DNA of 64,000 nt from Ilumatobacter sp963746265 (lineage in GTDB: Bacteria; Actinomycetota; Acidimicrobiia; Acidimicrobiales; Ilumatobacteraceae). Position numbers and translations under genes: made by a program. Shown one piece after another: positions 18,098 through 26,900 of the stretch (position 1 is its first letter; every line of letters begins with the position of its first letter). Under the pieces are notes generated by a model. It made no database searches. It saw nothing but the letters and a program-made list of their open reading frames with translations, and was not told the origin of the DNA. The stretch is from assembly GCA_963746265.1 (NCBI GenBank), contig CAVVAM010000011.1, forward strand, positions 1 to 64,000. Direction: 5' to 3'.

Positions 18098-18682
18098 ATG
18101 GAAGAAGCACTGATTGGATACGCACGATGCTCAACCGACGAACAGGACCTCACGGCGCAACGCCAGGCGCTCCTTGCGTTCGGCGTTGCCCCCGACCGCA
18201 TCTACATCGATCATGGCATGAGCGGCACGAAACGCGAGCGGCCTGGGCTGGATCAAGCCCTCGCCGCGGTGCGAGCAGGCGACACGCTCGTTGTCCCCAA
18301 GTTGGATCGACTGGCACGTTCGGTGCCCGATGCTCGAGACATTGGCGACACCCTCGTGCGCCGAGGTGTGGCGCTGTCGCTTGGAGGCCGCACCTACGAC
18401 CCGGATGATCCGATGGGGAAGATGTTCTTCAACATCCTCGCCACGTTCCCTGAGTTCGAAGTCGACCTGATCCGAATGCGCACGCGCGAGGGGATGGCCG
18501 TTGCCAGACCTCAGGGCAAGCTGAAGGGACGGCAACCGAAGTTGTCTCCGAAGCAGCAGCGTGAGCTGAAGCGGATTCACGACACCGGTGAGTACACGAT
18601 CACCGATCTCGGCGAGCTGTTCTCGGTGTCACGTCCGACGGTGTACCGCACGATCAACCGCGCGGCCGCCGTGCTCACCTGA
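18098..18682 (+). CDS. Serine recombinase (resolvase/invertase family)
   Basis: 194 residues, complete. The catalytic Ser lies in the GYARCSTDEQDLTAQ motif (about residue 12), and the Arg residues of the active site lie in VPKLDRLARS (67-76). A long E-helix follows, then a C-terminal helix-turn-helix of the Hin/resolvase type (ITDLGELFSVSRPTVYRTI, 168-186). Such enzymes excise, invert or resolve DNA at short paired sites. It stands alone on the chromosome beside a TIR gene, which fits an accessory island. No target sites were recognised. Confidence 0.92.
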   Translation: MEEALIGYARCSTDEQDLTAQRQALLAFGVAPDRIYIDHGMSGTKRERPGLDQALAAVRAGDTLVVPKLDRLARSVPDARDIGDTLVRRGVALSLGGRTYDPDDPMGKMFFNILATFPEFEVDLIRMRTREGMAVARPQGKLKGRQPKLSPKQQRELKRIHDTGEYTITDLGELFSVSRPTVYRTINRAAAVLT

Positions 18683-18848
18683 GCGAGCGGACGGGCTCAT
18701 CGTCCCCAGCCTTCCGTCCACTCACGATCGGAAACCGAACGCGCGGTCGGCGGCGGGCGGACGCCGATCCGGAGTGAGTCCTCGATCTGGGATGTCGGGC
18801 TCATCGCGTGGAGTAGCGTCTGAGGGTGAACGAGGCGGCAGGTGCGCA

Positions 18849-19820
18849 ATGGGGAATGTCTTCATCAGCTACGCCAGAGAAGACGCTTCCGTCGCCCGCG
18901 ATTTCGCAGACCTGCTCGGTACCCGTGGCTGGTCGGTGTGGTGGGACCGCAGGTTGCTCGCGGGCGACGAACTCCGAACCACGATCCTCGGCGAGCTCGA
19001 GCAGGCGCACGCAGTTGTGGTGATCTGGTCGGCGAACTCCGTTGGCTCGCGGTGGGTGTTGGACGAGGCGCGCCTGGCGTACGACCGCGGCGTTCTTGTC
19101 CCGACGCGGCTCGACGGGGCGCAGATTCCGCTCGGGTTCGGTCAGCTCCACACCGTTGACGTGTCGAGTGATGACACCAGCATCGGTCGGCGCGAGGTGG
19201 TCGAAGCTGTCGGCCGAAAGCTGCCGATCGGTGCGGACGGCGAACCGGTCGACCACGCGATACGGGTCGCAGCAGACCGAGGATTCGTCTCCGGCAGAGA
19301 TCGCCTTCGGAGAATCTCGGCGGCTTCGCTCATGATGGCTCCGCTGATCGCTGCGGGCTTCGCATTGGTCGTCCGATCCAGAAACGCCTATGCGAATTCG
19401 CTCGGCTACCTCGTTCTTGCCCTCGCAGCGTTCATGGCGGCCAAGTTCGTCGACGACGAGGATCCCTGGCGGCGGGCAACGCGGGCCGTTCTCGCCGCAG
19501 CCGTCCTCGTCATGGTTCCGTGGGGTGTCCACCTCTCGACGATCGGTTATCCGCGCGACTCGCGATTCGAGAATGTGGTGACACTCGCCGGAGTGTGGCT
19601 CCTGGCCGTCATGGTGCTGCCCTTCGCGGTCAGGTATCGCAGCCAGCTTCAGGTCGGGGCACTGGTAGCGCTGTACCTCTCGGGGTTCATGATCTGGGTG
19701 TTCTTCCGCGTGCACATCGACTGGGCCGGTGTGGTCGTCGCGGCACTCACTCCGATCCTCCTCGTTGCCGTAGCGTGGTCGGTCGAAGGCCACGCACGAT
19801 TCGTGCCGAACGGACCGTGA
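18849..19820 (+). CDS. TIR-domain protein with C-terminal membrane segments
   Basis: 323 residues from ATG 18849. Residues 1-130 form a bacterial TIR domain. It starts FISYAREDASVARDFADLL, with WSVWWDRRLLAGDEL, VIWSANSVGSRWVLDEA (Glu73 is the candidate NADase catalytic residue) and a TRLDGAQIPLGFG end. From about 155 there are five or six hydrophobic helices. TIR domains in bacteria are often NAD+ hydrolases of antiphage systems (for example Thoeris or Pycsar-linked effectors), and TIR-TM proteins are known. No second component is encoded next to it, so a defence role is inference. It lies 166 bases after the recombinase. Confidence 0.85.
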   Translation: MGNVFISYAREDASVARDFADLLGTRGWSVWWDRRLLAGDELRTTILGELEQAHAVVVIWSANSVGSRWVLDEARLAYDRGVLVPTRLDGAQIPLGFGQLHTVDVSSDDTSIGRREVVEAVGRKLPIGADGEPVDHAIRVAADRGFVSGRDRLRRISAASLMMAPLIAAGFALVVRSRNAYANSLGYLVLALAAFMAAKFVDDEDPWRRATRAVLAAAVLVMVPWGVHLSTIGYPRDSRFENVVTLAGVWLLAVMVLPFAVRYRSQLQVGALVALYLSGFMIWVFFRVHIDWAGVVVAALTPILLVAVAWSVEGHARFVPNGP

Positions 19821-20028
19821 CAAGCCAGTGATGGCGCGTGGTCAGGCCGGCCCGGCTACGCGGGTCGCGACGTCTTCAACTGAGGATCCGCATCCGGACG
19901 GCCGGGACGAGGTCGTCCGACCACGTTCACGCCGCCTAATCGCGAGCAGCGACCCACAGTGCTGTGGTAGCCGGCGAGATCGGGCCGCGCCGATGTCGGG
20001 TGAAACCCTGCCCATCTCGGTCGGCGAC

Positions 20029-20604
20029 TCAGGGCACGCTGCGACAGGCGGTGTCGGTGAGGCGCGACACGCAGTCGTCGAGGGCGACCGCGAGCGGGTC
20101 AAGGACGACGACATCGGGTTGGTCGGCAGTCAGGGCCTCGGCGATGTGCGACCAGCCGGTGCCACCAAGCACCACGATGGTGGCTCCCGCCGCCCGCACG
20201 GTGAGCTCATCCACGGACAACAACCGCAACTCGTCACCGCTCACTCGGACGACAGGTGGCGCAGCGACGGCGATCGCTCGTTCCAGGGCGGCGCCTGGGC
20301 CGACGACGGGGATGGCTACGAGCTTCGCTGCTTCGACGACACCGGGGTCCTCCGTGCAGTCGACGATCACACCGTCGAATCCATCAGCTTCGGCACGCCG
20401 AACAGCAGCGACGACGCCGGACGCGGCCTCGCTCGCGTCTTCCGCGGAGTGGATGTCGGCCGGACCAGAATCGGTGCATCGGTACACCAACTCGACACCA
20501 GGTCTGGCGAGTCGTTCGAGGTCAGCGTTGACCTCGCCCTCAATCGACGTCCACGGACGCGACGTCGGCCCGACGAATAGCACGCGCACCACGACCATCG
20601 TCAT
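20029..20604 (-). CDS. Asp/Glu/hydantoin racemase-family protein lacking the second catalytic Cys
   Basis: 191 residues from ATG 20604. The family motif DGVIVDCTEDPGVVEAAKLV has Cys83. The next motif, IPVVGPGAALERAIAV, is also family-like. The second active-site Cys, normally in an LGCxG motif, is replaced by Gly148 (VVLGGTGWS). That predicts an altered activity (decarboxylase-like or binding) or no racemisation. It is a single gene flanked by non-conserved sequence. Confidence 0.8.
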   Translation of the reverse strand: MTMVVVRVLFVGPTSRPWTSIEGEVNADLERLARPGVELVYRCTDSGPADIHSAEDASEAASGVVAAVRRAEADGFDGVIVDCTEDPGVVEAAKLVAIPVVGPGAALERAIAVAAPPVVRVSGDELRLLSVDELTVRAAGATIVVLGGTGWSHIAEALTADQPDVVVLDPLAVALDDCVSRLTDTACRSVP

Positions 20605-20878
20605 GCCCCACTGCGGGCCGAGGACCCGATAGATGTTACCGACCGCCAAATCGAGGACGTACCTGTCGCATCCTGCCGCCCTGCGCCAGAACGTACGAAT
20701 ACCAATCGTCGTGCGGACGGTGTGGGCGAGGCTCGCAGACGGCGGGCGATCGTGTCGCTCAGGCGAATCGTTCCCCCTGGACATCCCAATTGACCTGACC
20801 GAGACTGATAGCGAGCGCTGCCACTGAGTCGTGGTTGGCGCTGATGCTCGAACCAACAAGCAGGGGAGTTGGTGTGCC

Positions 20879-21319
20879 ATGGTCGATTGCATCCACTACA
20901 GGAGTGGCTACAAGTACCAGTTGAAGAAGACTGTGACCCTGCCCACCAGGATCCTTCCGGATGACGAGAAGGTCATCGACGGTTTCGTCAGACTTGGCGT
21001 GGACGGCGCGCTCGAGATCGCGAACGGCTACGCGTGGGACGGGCCGTCCGGTCCGACAATCGACACGAAGAACTTCATGCGAGGTTCGCTCGTGCACGAC
21101 GCTCTCTATCAACTCATGCGGGAGGCGGGACTCGACAAGGCGACCTGGCGCAAGACCGCCGATGAAGAACTCGTGCGCTTCTGTGGTCTGGATGGCATGA
21201 GCCGCGTGCGCAGGTGGTGGGTACTCAAGGCGGTGCGTCGATTCGCCGATCTTGCCGCCTCACCAGAGAGCCGCAAGCCAATCAGCAAGGCACCCCGCGG
21301 CTGCGTCGACGCTCCGTAG
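20879..21319 (+). CDS. DUF1353 protein (phage-tail-associated family)
   Basis: 146 residues from ATG 20879, supported by an SD (AGGGGAG, 20862-20868). The DUF1353 core is clear: YKYQLKKTVTLPTRI, then ANGYAWDGPSGPTIDTKNFM, then SLVHDALYQLMREAGL. DUF1353 proteins occur in phage tail or lysis regions and in scattered bacterial genomes; their activity is not established. No other phage gene is near, so it may be a lone captured gene. Confidence 0.85.
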   Translation: MVDCIHYRSGYKYQLKKTVTLPTRILPDDEKVIDGFVRLGVDGALEIANGYAWDGPSGPTIDTKNFMRGSLVHDALYQLMREAGLDKATWRKTADEELVRFCGLDGMSRVRRWWVLKAVRRFADLAASPESRKPISKAPRGCVDAP

Positions 21320-21406
21320 CCGCGCTTCGTCAATCGATTGGCTCCCACCGCGTGGAGCCGTTCTCACCAGCCGGTGACGACGCCGACCGGAGCAGTGCAC
21401 TGTCGG

Positions 21407-21766
21407 TCAACTCGAACTCATAGATGTCCGACCCGCACGCTGAAGCGACCGAAGCCCATGGCAGCAACCACGACAGACAGGCACGGCCGCAATCGCACAC
21501 AGCACGATCGCCGGCGTGCCGATCCACCATGCCCGCGTCGAGAGGGCTTCGAGCGCCACCAGGACGAGCGCGATGGTGATCAGGGCGAACGGGAAGTTGA
21601 CGGCGACCAGGGTCCGCGACACCCCGCCGACGACGCCGTCGCGCAGCACGTGGTACAGGTCGGTCGGGTCGATCCGGGTGTAGGTGATCAGCATCGCCAC
21701 GAGCAGGGCGCTCCACAGCGCCCATGTCGCTGCCGCCTCGCCGTGCCGGGCATCGGCCGACGTCAC
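21407..21766 (-). CDS. Small membrane protein, possibly frameshifted at its C-terminus
   Basis: 119 residues with three hydrophobic segments (ALWSALLVAMLITY, LVAVNFPFALITIALVLVAL and WIGTPAIVLCAIAAVPV). The family is not recognised. After AAVPV the reading becomes Cys/Arg/Ser-rich. A neighbouring frame at about 21485 gives a protein-like continuation (LSWLLPWASVASACGSDIYE) to a stop at 21330. A one-base shift near 21485 may therefore have cut the gene, but this is uncertain. Confidence 0.5.
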   Translation of the reverse strand: MTSADARHGEAAATWALWSALLVAMLITYTRIDPTDLYHVLRDGVVGGVSRTLVAVNFPFALITIALVLVALEALSTRAWWIGTPAIVLCAIAAVPVCRGCCHGLRSLQRAGRTSMSSS

Positions 21767-22129
21767 TGGTTCGACCCAATGCGCCGGGGCATGCCAGGGC
21801 TGGACGACGCGGTGGTGACATCAGTGTCGGGTTTCGTGTTGAAGTTGCGACGAGGCACACCCAACCCAGGAGGAGGACCGATGTCGACGGCCACCGGGAC
21901 TCAGTCGCACGGCGCGTGGACGCTGAGGAACTCGAAGCCACCGTCGCGAGGTGTCCAAGGATTCCTGGCGGCTGACCCGTCACATCGTTGTCGGCGGCCG
22001 TGAGCGAAACCGAGCGGCCCTGAATGGGACCGCGCAACGACGTCGGGCATCGCAGACCGGACGGGTGATCTGCGATCGGCCAGATTTCGGGGTACACGCC
22101 CGTCTGACGATGGGACAACGTCAGGCACG
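21767..22129. other. Intergenic, no gene seen
   Basis: It begins the decayed stretch that runs to about 23.9 kb. No intact frame or motif is recognised. Confidence 0.35.
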
Positions 22130-22339
22130 ACGAGTACACAGGGCTTGACGCTGCCGATCTGGCCAGGTTGGGCGCGGTCCGGAGATGTCACCCCGCTTGA
22201 GCTTGTGGAGGCGGTCATCGCCCGCATCGAGTCGCTGAACCCTGCGTTCGACGCTGTGATCACACCGCTCTACGACACGGCATGTGAGCGAGCGAAGTCG
22301 CCGAAGCTGACCGTCGGGTCGATCGCCTCAGTGGAGTAG
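22130..22339 (+). pseudogene. Amidase N-terminal remnant
   Basis: The start of an amidase-signature enzyme is visible. DEYTGLDAADLARLG in one frame is followed, after a one-base shift near 22175, by ARSGDVTPLELVEAVIARIE and LNPAFDAVITPLYDTACERA in another. The rest of the roughly 450-residue enzyme (including the Ser-Ser-Lys triad) is missing: the frame ends at 22339 and overlaps the next, oppositely oriented remnant. It is a truncated, frameshifted relic. Confidence 0.75.
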
Positions 22340-22852
22340 CCAGATGCGAAGCCGTGCCTCGAACGACAGCGGCACGCCAGTGTCGAGATCAGCGGTCATC
22401 GTCCCGCGCCAGAACATGCGGCTGCCCTCGGTCACGCCCGGGAAGGTCGGGTCACCCGTGACCGTACCGATGGCAAAGGCCGGGTGACTTCCGCCGATGA
22501 AGCCGATGCCTGCCTCGTCGCCCTCGATCAGGGTCGGGCCACAGGCTTCGGCGGCATCGGGGATGCCGTCTTCTCCGAGATCGAAGATCCCCCAGCGCTC
22601 CTCGAAGTAGCGATGGTCCGACCCCACCTCGGTCTACCCGAAGAACTCGACCCAGCCGTCGTTCCCGTCGTCGATGTCGACGGTGCCCAACCAGGCCACG
22701 ACACGTCCGGAGTCGTCGGGGCACGGTGTCGGCTGGAAGTCACCGTCGATGTCGCCACGAACTGCGCCGAAACCCGTGGCATCGGCCGGAGCGGCCATGA
22801 CAATCCCGATGACCGCCAGGGCCAACCCGATGGTCGTACGAATCAGCTTCAT
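22328..22852 (-). pseudogene. Secreted protein gene split by an in-frame TAG
   Basis: From ATG 22852 a signal peptide (MKLIRTTIGLALAVIGIVMA, cleavage near PADA) is followed by a small secreted domain. The reading stops at a TAG (22634-22636) after GWVEFFG, then continues in the same frame with TEVGSDHRYFEERWGIFDLG to a stop at 22328. Both halves form one coherent protein of about 174 residues. A Tyr codon changed to TAG is the simplest explanation. The family is unknown; it is acidic and may bind calcium. Confidence 0.7.
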
Positions 22853-23054
22853 CTCACGCCTCCCGTTGCTCGTAGAGAACTTCGTCGTGGCTCCCTGTCT
22901 CATCACCGTTGCGTCCGCGGTGCGCTCGTACCAGGGCGGAACGACAGGCGCGGTTCCCTGACGCAGCACGGCGAGGCTGTCGGGGACCGGGGTCGATCCC
23001 GCGCAGCTTCGCCGCGGCCGAATCCGAGGTACCCGAGCGGCCCGCGATGGATGT

Positions 23055-23186
23055 GGTGGGTCGCTCGCTGCCGTCGGCACCAGCGGCGCAGTGACCGCGT
23101 ACCTCCTCGACGTCGACGACCTCGTTGCGGACGCCCGTCGACGACTCACCCGCACATGGACGCACGCGGAGTGCACCCGGTACCAG
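23055..23186 (+). pseudogene. C-terminal remnant of a WD40/AfsR-BTAD-like regulator
   Basis: The fragment LLDVDDLVADARRRLTRTWT followed by HAECTRYQ matches the characteristic end of large actinobacterial WD40-repeat regulators (consensus DxxxLxxxARxRLTRxLTxxECxxYL). It is preceded by a blade-like SLAAVGTSGAVTAY. No upstream ATPase, BTAD or further WD40 blades remain. It is a relic about 40 codons long. Confidence 0.6.
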
Positions 23187-23404
23187 ATCTCATCGTCCGC
23201 GAACGGCGCAGAGCGATGTCCAAGAGTTGTGGCCCTGCAGCGCGGGCTCGTCGATGACGAACGGATTGCGAAGCGCCCGTTGTGTGCGGTCCTCGTCCGT
23301 GGGACGGTGATCCCACTGGCGGATTCCGGACGGGCTGGAGTCGTTGCGGCGCAGCGAATACCCGACACCTCAGAGGAGGTCGAACCTGGCAACTCACGCG
23401 GCAC

Positions 23405-23560
23405 CGCGGTCGCAGCCTCAGGCACCACGCTCACTGACACCCGAGGTGTGGCGTCGCAGTCGCGGCGATGATCATCGGCCCCGTCGGCGACATCAACAGA
23501 TTTGCGTCGCCGGCGCACTTCGCGAGCTACAACAGCACCGCCCCGATCGAAGCAAGCTCA
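23405..23560 (+). mobile_element. IS110-family transposase remnant
   Basis: A C-terminal piece of an IS110/Transposase_20 protein. AVAASGTTLTDTRGV is in one frame. After a shift near 23450, VAVAAMIIGPVGDINRFASP and AHFASYNSTAPIEASS follow in another. The Gly-Asp-Ile-x-Arg-Phe and Tyr-x-Gly/Ser-x-Ala-Pro pattern is diagnostic. It ends abruptly at about 23560, where an oppositely oriented IS3 fragment begins. Confidence 0.7.
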
Positions 23561-23697
23561 TGTGCCAACTCGGCGATTCGTCGCCTCGCTGCTCTTCGTT
23601 CGGCTGACTCTGTCGACGACAGCCCCGGCGGCTCGCCGGAATCGATCCGGTCCTGTTGCTTCCACCGGCAGATCGTCGCCGACTTCGTGGTGACGTA
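23551..23697 (-). mobile_element. IS3-family OrfA remnant, opposite strand
   Basis: Read on the minus strand, RWKQQDRIDSGEPPGLSSTE and SAERRAARRRIAELAHELA are the typical end of an IS3 OrfA (Trp-Lys-x-Gln, then IDxGxxPGL, then ELRxARRRIxELExEL). It abuts the IS110 remnant at about 23551-23560. It differs in sequence type from the IS3 element at 2002-3268. Confidence 0.65.
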
Positions 23698-23945
23698 CGG
23701 CGAACTGGAGGCTGCATGCGTCCCACCCGCGACGCGTTGTCGGTGCTGCCCGCCACCCCGGTCCGCCACGACGGGATCGCACGCCGGCGGTCAAGACCGA
23801 GCTGTCCCTGCGACGGCTCGCGATACTGTCTCGCAGATCGATCGCCGTGGAGCTCTACGACCTCTCCGGCGCCCAGGGGAACTCGGCGGTCGACGGCGGG
23901 TGCGCCGTTCGATTCGACACCATGGCCACCGGGAGGGAAGTGGAA

Positions 23946-26900
23946 ATGACGGCGGGAGCGGACCAGACATTCGATGTCGACATCGCCTGGCCGATCTGGG
24001 CCGGTGGTTACCCGACGGTGAAGGAGTTGTTGTCCGTCGTCGCGAAGCTCGGCGGCGAGATCGACTCCGAGGTGCGGGCGGCCGTGTCGAAGGTGGAGCC
24101 ATCCAGCGACGTGTTGACGACCTCCTTCGCCCCGGGCGGGTACCGGGCACTCTCGGGCATCGAGCCGGGTGAACGCACCCAGCCGAACAGCATCCGCGCC
24201 GACGTCGTCGTCACCGTTGCGGAACCACGCGCAGACGTCGTCGGTGCGATCGCCGGGTCGATCGAGTCCGGCCTGCAGGAGTACGTCCGGCGCAGCCTCC
24301 CAGGCGCTGCCCGCGGTGCCAACCTGTACGAAGTCCATGCCGTTCCTGCGAACGGGTTGACGGACATGCTCGATCCCGATGCCAACCTCACGATCGAGGA
24401 CGTCGCCGCCGTGACATCGCGCGGCCTCGGCAGAGACACGACCGGCTTCGTGCGGTTCGCTGGTGGTCTGCAGCTCGCGCGCCTGAGCAACGGGTTCTCC
24501 AACAGCGAACGTCTGACGCGATCGACGACGCTGGTGGCGGCAATGATGTTCGACCCCGACATCCTCGCCGCGTTCGAGTCGGCCGGGCTCGCCCTCGGCG
24601 ATCTCCAACAGGAATTGTCGGTCTCACCAACGCTGCAACCGGTGGTGATGTCGACACCGGCGACCCTTCACCCGGATCTCGTTCGCGCTGTCGTCACCTA
24701 CGTCGACCTCCATCCGGAGCGCAGCACCATCGAGCCGGCTGATCTCGCGGTCGCGGTCCTCGACGCCGGCGAACAGACCGCGGGGCTCCTCGTCGAACGG
24801 TTCGCCAAGTTGCCGTTCGACCACGATCGCGCCCGGGCCGAGCTACTGGCGCTGCTCGAACGCAACCAGGCGCCGGTGTCGGTCGTGGCTCTCGCACGCG
24901 AGTATGCGCCGTTGGTGGTCGGCGTCGACCAGCTCGACGAAACCGTGGGAGCCATCGCGTCAGAGGGTCGAGCGGTGGACCGAGCCCTGCTGCAGCGGTC
25001 GGTCGATCGCCAGTTCGGCGGTCCGACACGCGATCCGGCCCGCATCCTCGTCGGGCTGGGGGCGATCGACCTCGACTTGCGGCAGGCCCTCGACGAGGCC
25101 GGCGTGTGGCTGCCGCTGCTCCTCACGGTCGACCTCGACACCGTCCCCTCGGGGTCGGACCTGCAACCGCTCCTGCGAGCGGTCCGGTTCGAACACGGGT
25201 TCCGCAGCGACCGGGAGCAGGGGGACGACCAACTCGGCGTGGCCGGCGAGGTCAATGCGCTGTGCGAGGTCGTCGTGGATCGCGACGTCAGCCCGCCGCT
25301 CGCCGTCGGGCTGTTCGGGCCGTGGGGCTCGGGCAAGAGCTTCTTCATGGACATGATGCGCGAGCGCATCGACGCCCGAACGAAGAATCGCAACGACGGT
25401 CAGAAGGTGCTTCAGATCCGCTTCAACGCCTGGCACTACGCAGACACCAGCCTGTGGGCCAATCTCGCCGTCGAGATCTTCGAGCGCCTCGTCGATCCCG
25501 AGCCCGTCGACCCGGAGGAGTACGAGGAGTGGGTTCGCTCGCACGGCGACCAGCACCGCGAGAAGCGGACCGAGCTGCTCCAGCAGCTCGAGACCTACCG
25601 TACGGCGCGATCGGCGCTCGACGAACAGAGGTCCACGCTCGAGGATCAGCGCCAGGCACTCTTGATGCGGCGGGCGACTGCGGAACGGCAACGCAACGCA
25701 GTCGTCACGCGGGCGCCGCTCACGGATGTCGCAGGTGCCGTCGCGGCCGACCTCCAGGTGCAGCGGCATCTCCAGGACGTCGCGGACGAGCTCGGGTTTC
25801 GACCGACAGTCGAGGAGCTCGAAACGCTGGCCGCTGAACTCCGCGCGACGTCGACCTCGATCACCCGAGTGTGGAATGCTTCGCGCAGGCCTCGGCTCGC
25901 GGTCGTGCTGCTCGCCGCCTTCGTCGCCCTGCTCGTCGGCGGCGCGGCGCTGGTCGTGCGCGCCTCGCGCGAGGGCGACTGGTTGGCGTCGATGAGCATG
26001 GTCGCGGTCGCTCTCGGATCCGTCGTCGCCGGTCTCGCTCGCCTGGCACGGGTCGGCGCATCCGGCACCCGGAAGGCGCTGGTGCTCGTCGAGTCCGCAT
26101 TCGCCGCCGCCGCGCGTAAGGAAGCGGAGGTTCGCACGACGCGCAGCCGCGAGGAGAAGCAGCTCGACGTGCAACTCGCTGCCGCCGAAGACGAGGTCGC
26201 ACGGGCCACCGAAGCGATCGCCGGACTCGACGAGCGGATCGCCGCGGCCGAGGCCGCGGCCGCGGCCTTGACCGTCGGCCGACAGCTCTACGACTTCCTC
26301 GTCGACCGGGCCGCGGGCTACCAGAAACACCAGGGCATCATCGGCATGCTGCACCGTGACTTCCGCTTGCTCGACGCCCAGATGCGTGCGTTCCGCGACC
26401 CAGGCGAGCATGGCGCCCCGGCACCCGTACTCCCGAGCTATGAACGTGTGATCCTCTACGTCGACGACCTCGACCGATGTCCGCCACTCAAGGTGCTCGA
26501 GGTCCTCCAGGCCGTCCATCTGCTGCTCGCGCTGCCGCTGTTCGTCGTGGTGGTCGGCGTCGACCCGCGATGGCTGAAGCGCAGCCTCCGACATGCCTAC
26601 CGGGAGCTGATCGAGACAGAGGACGGCGACTCCGACGATCTCGAATCGATCCCTATCGAGTATCTCGAGAAGATCTTCCAGATCCCGCTGAGTGTTCCAG
26701 ACATGCAGCCGAAGGGGTTCGCCCAGCTGATCGCGAGCCTCGCTCCCGGCGTCGATTTCGACCCGTCGGCACGCTCCGCCCCGGTTGCGCCGACGCCCGC
26801 AACAGGAGCGACAGCCGACACTGTCCGCCACGCGGTATCAGCCACCCCGAAGCGTGCGCCGCTCGGCGTCGCCCCGGGATCGGCCGCTGCGGCGCCGATC

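Noticed and set aside
23847..23945. GTG at 23847 as the KAP start
   Set aside because: The 33 extra residues look non-conserved, and ATG 23946 has a strong SD.
24960..26831. A 623-codon open frame antisense to the KAP gene
   Set aside because: It mirrors the codon bias of the real gene, has no domain or SD, and the plus strand carries complete Walker motifs.
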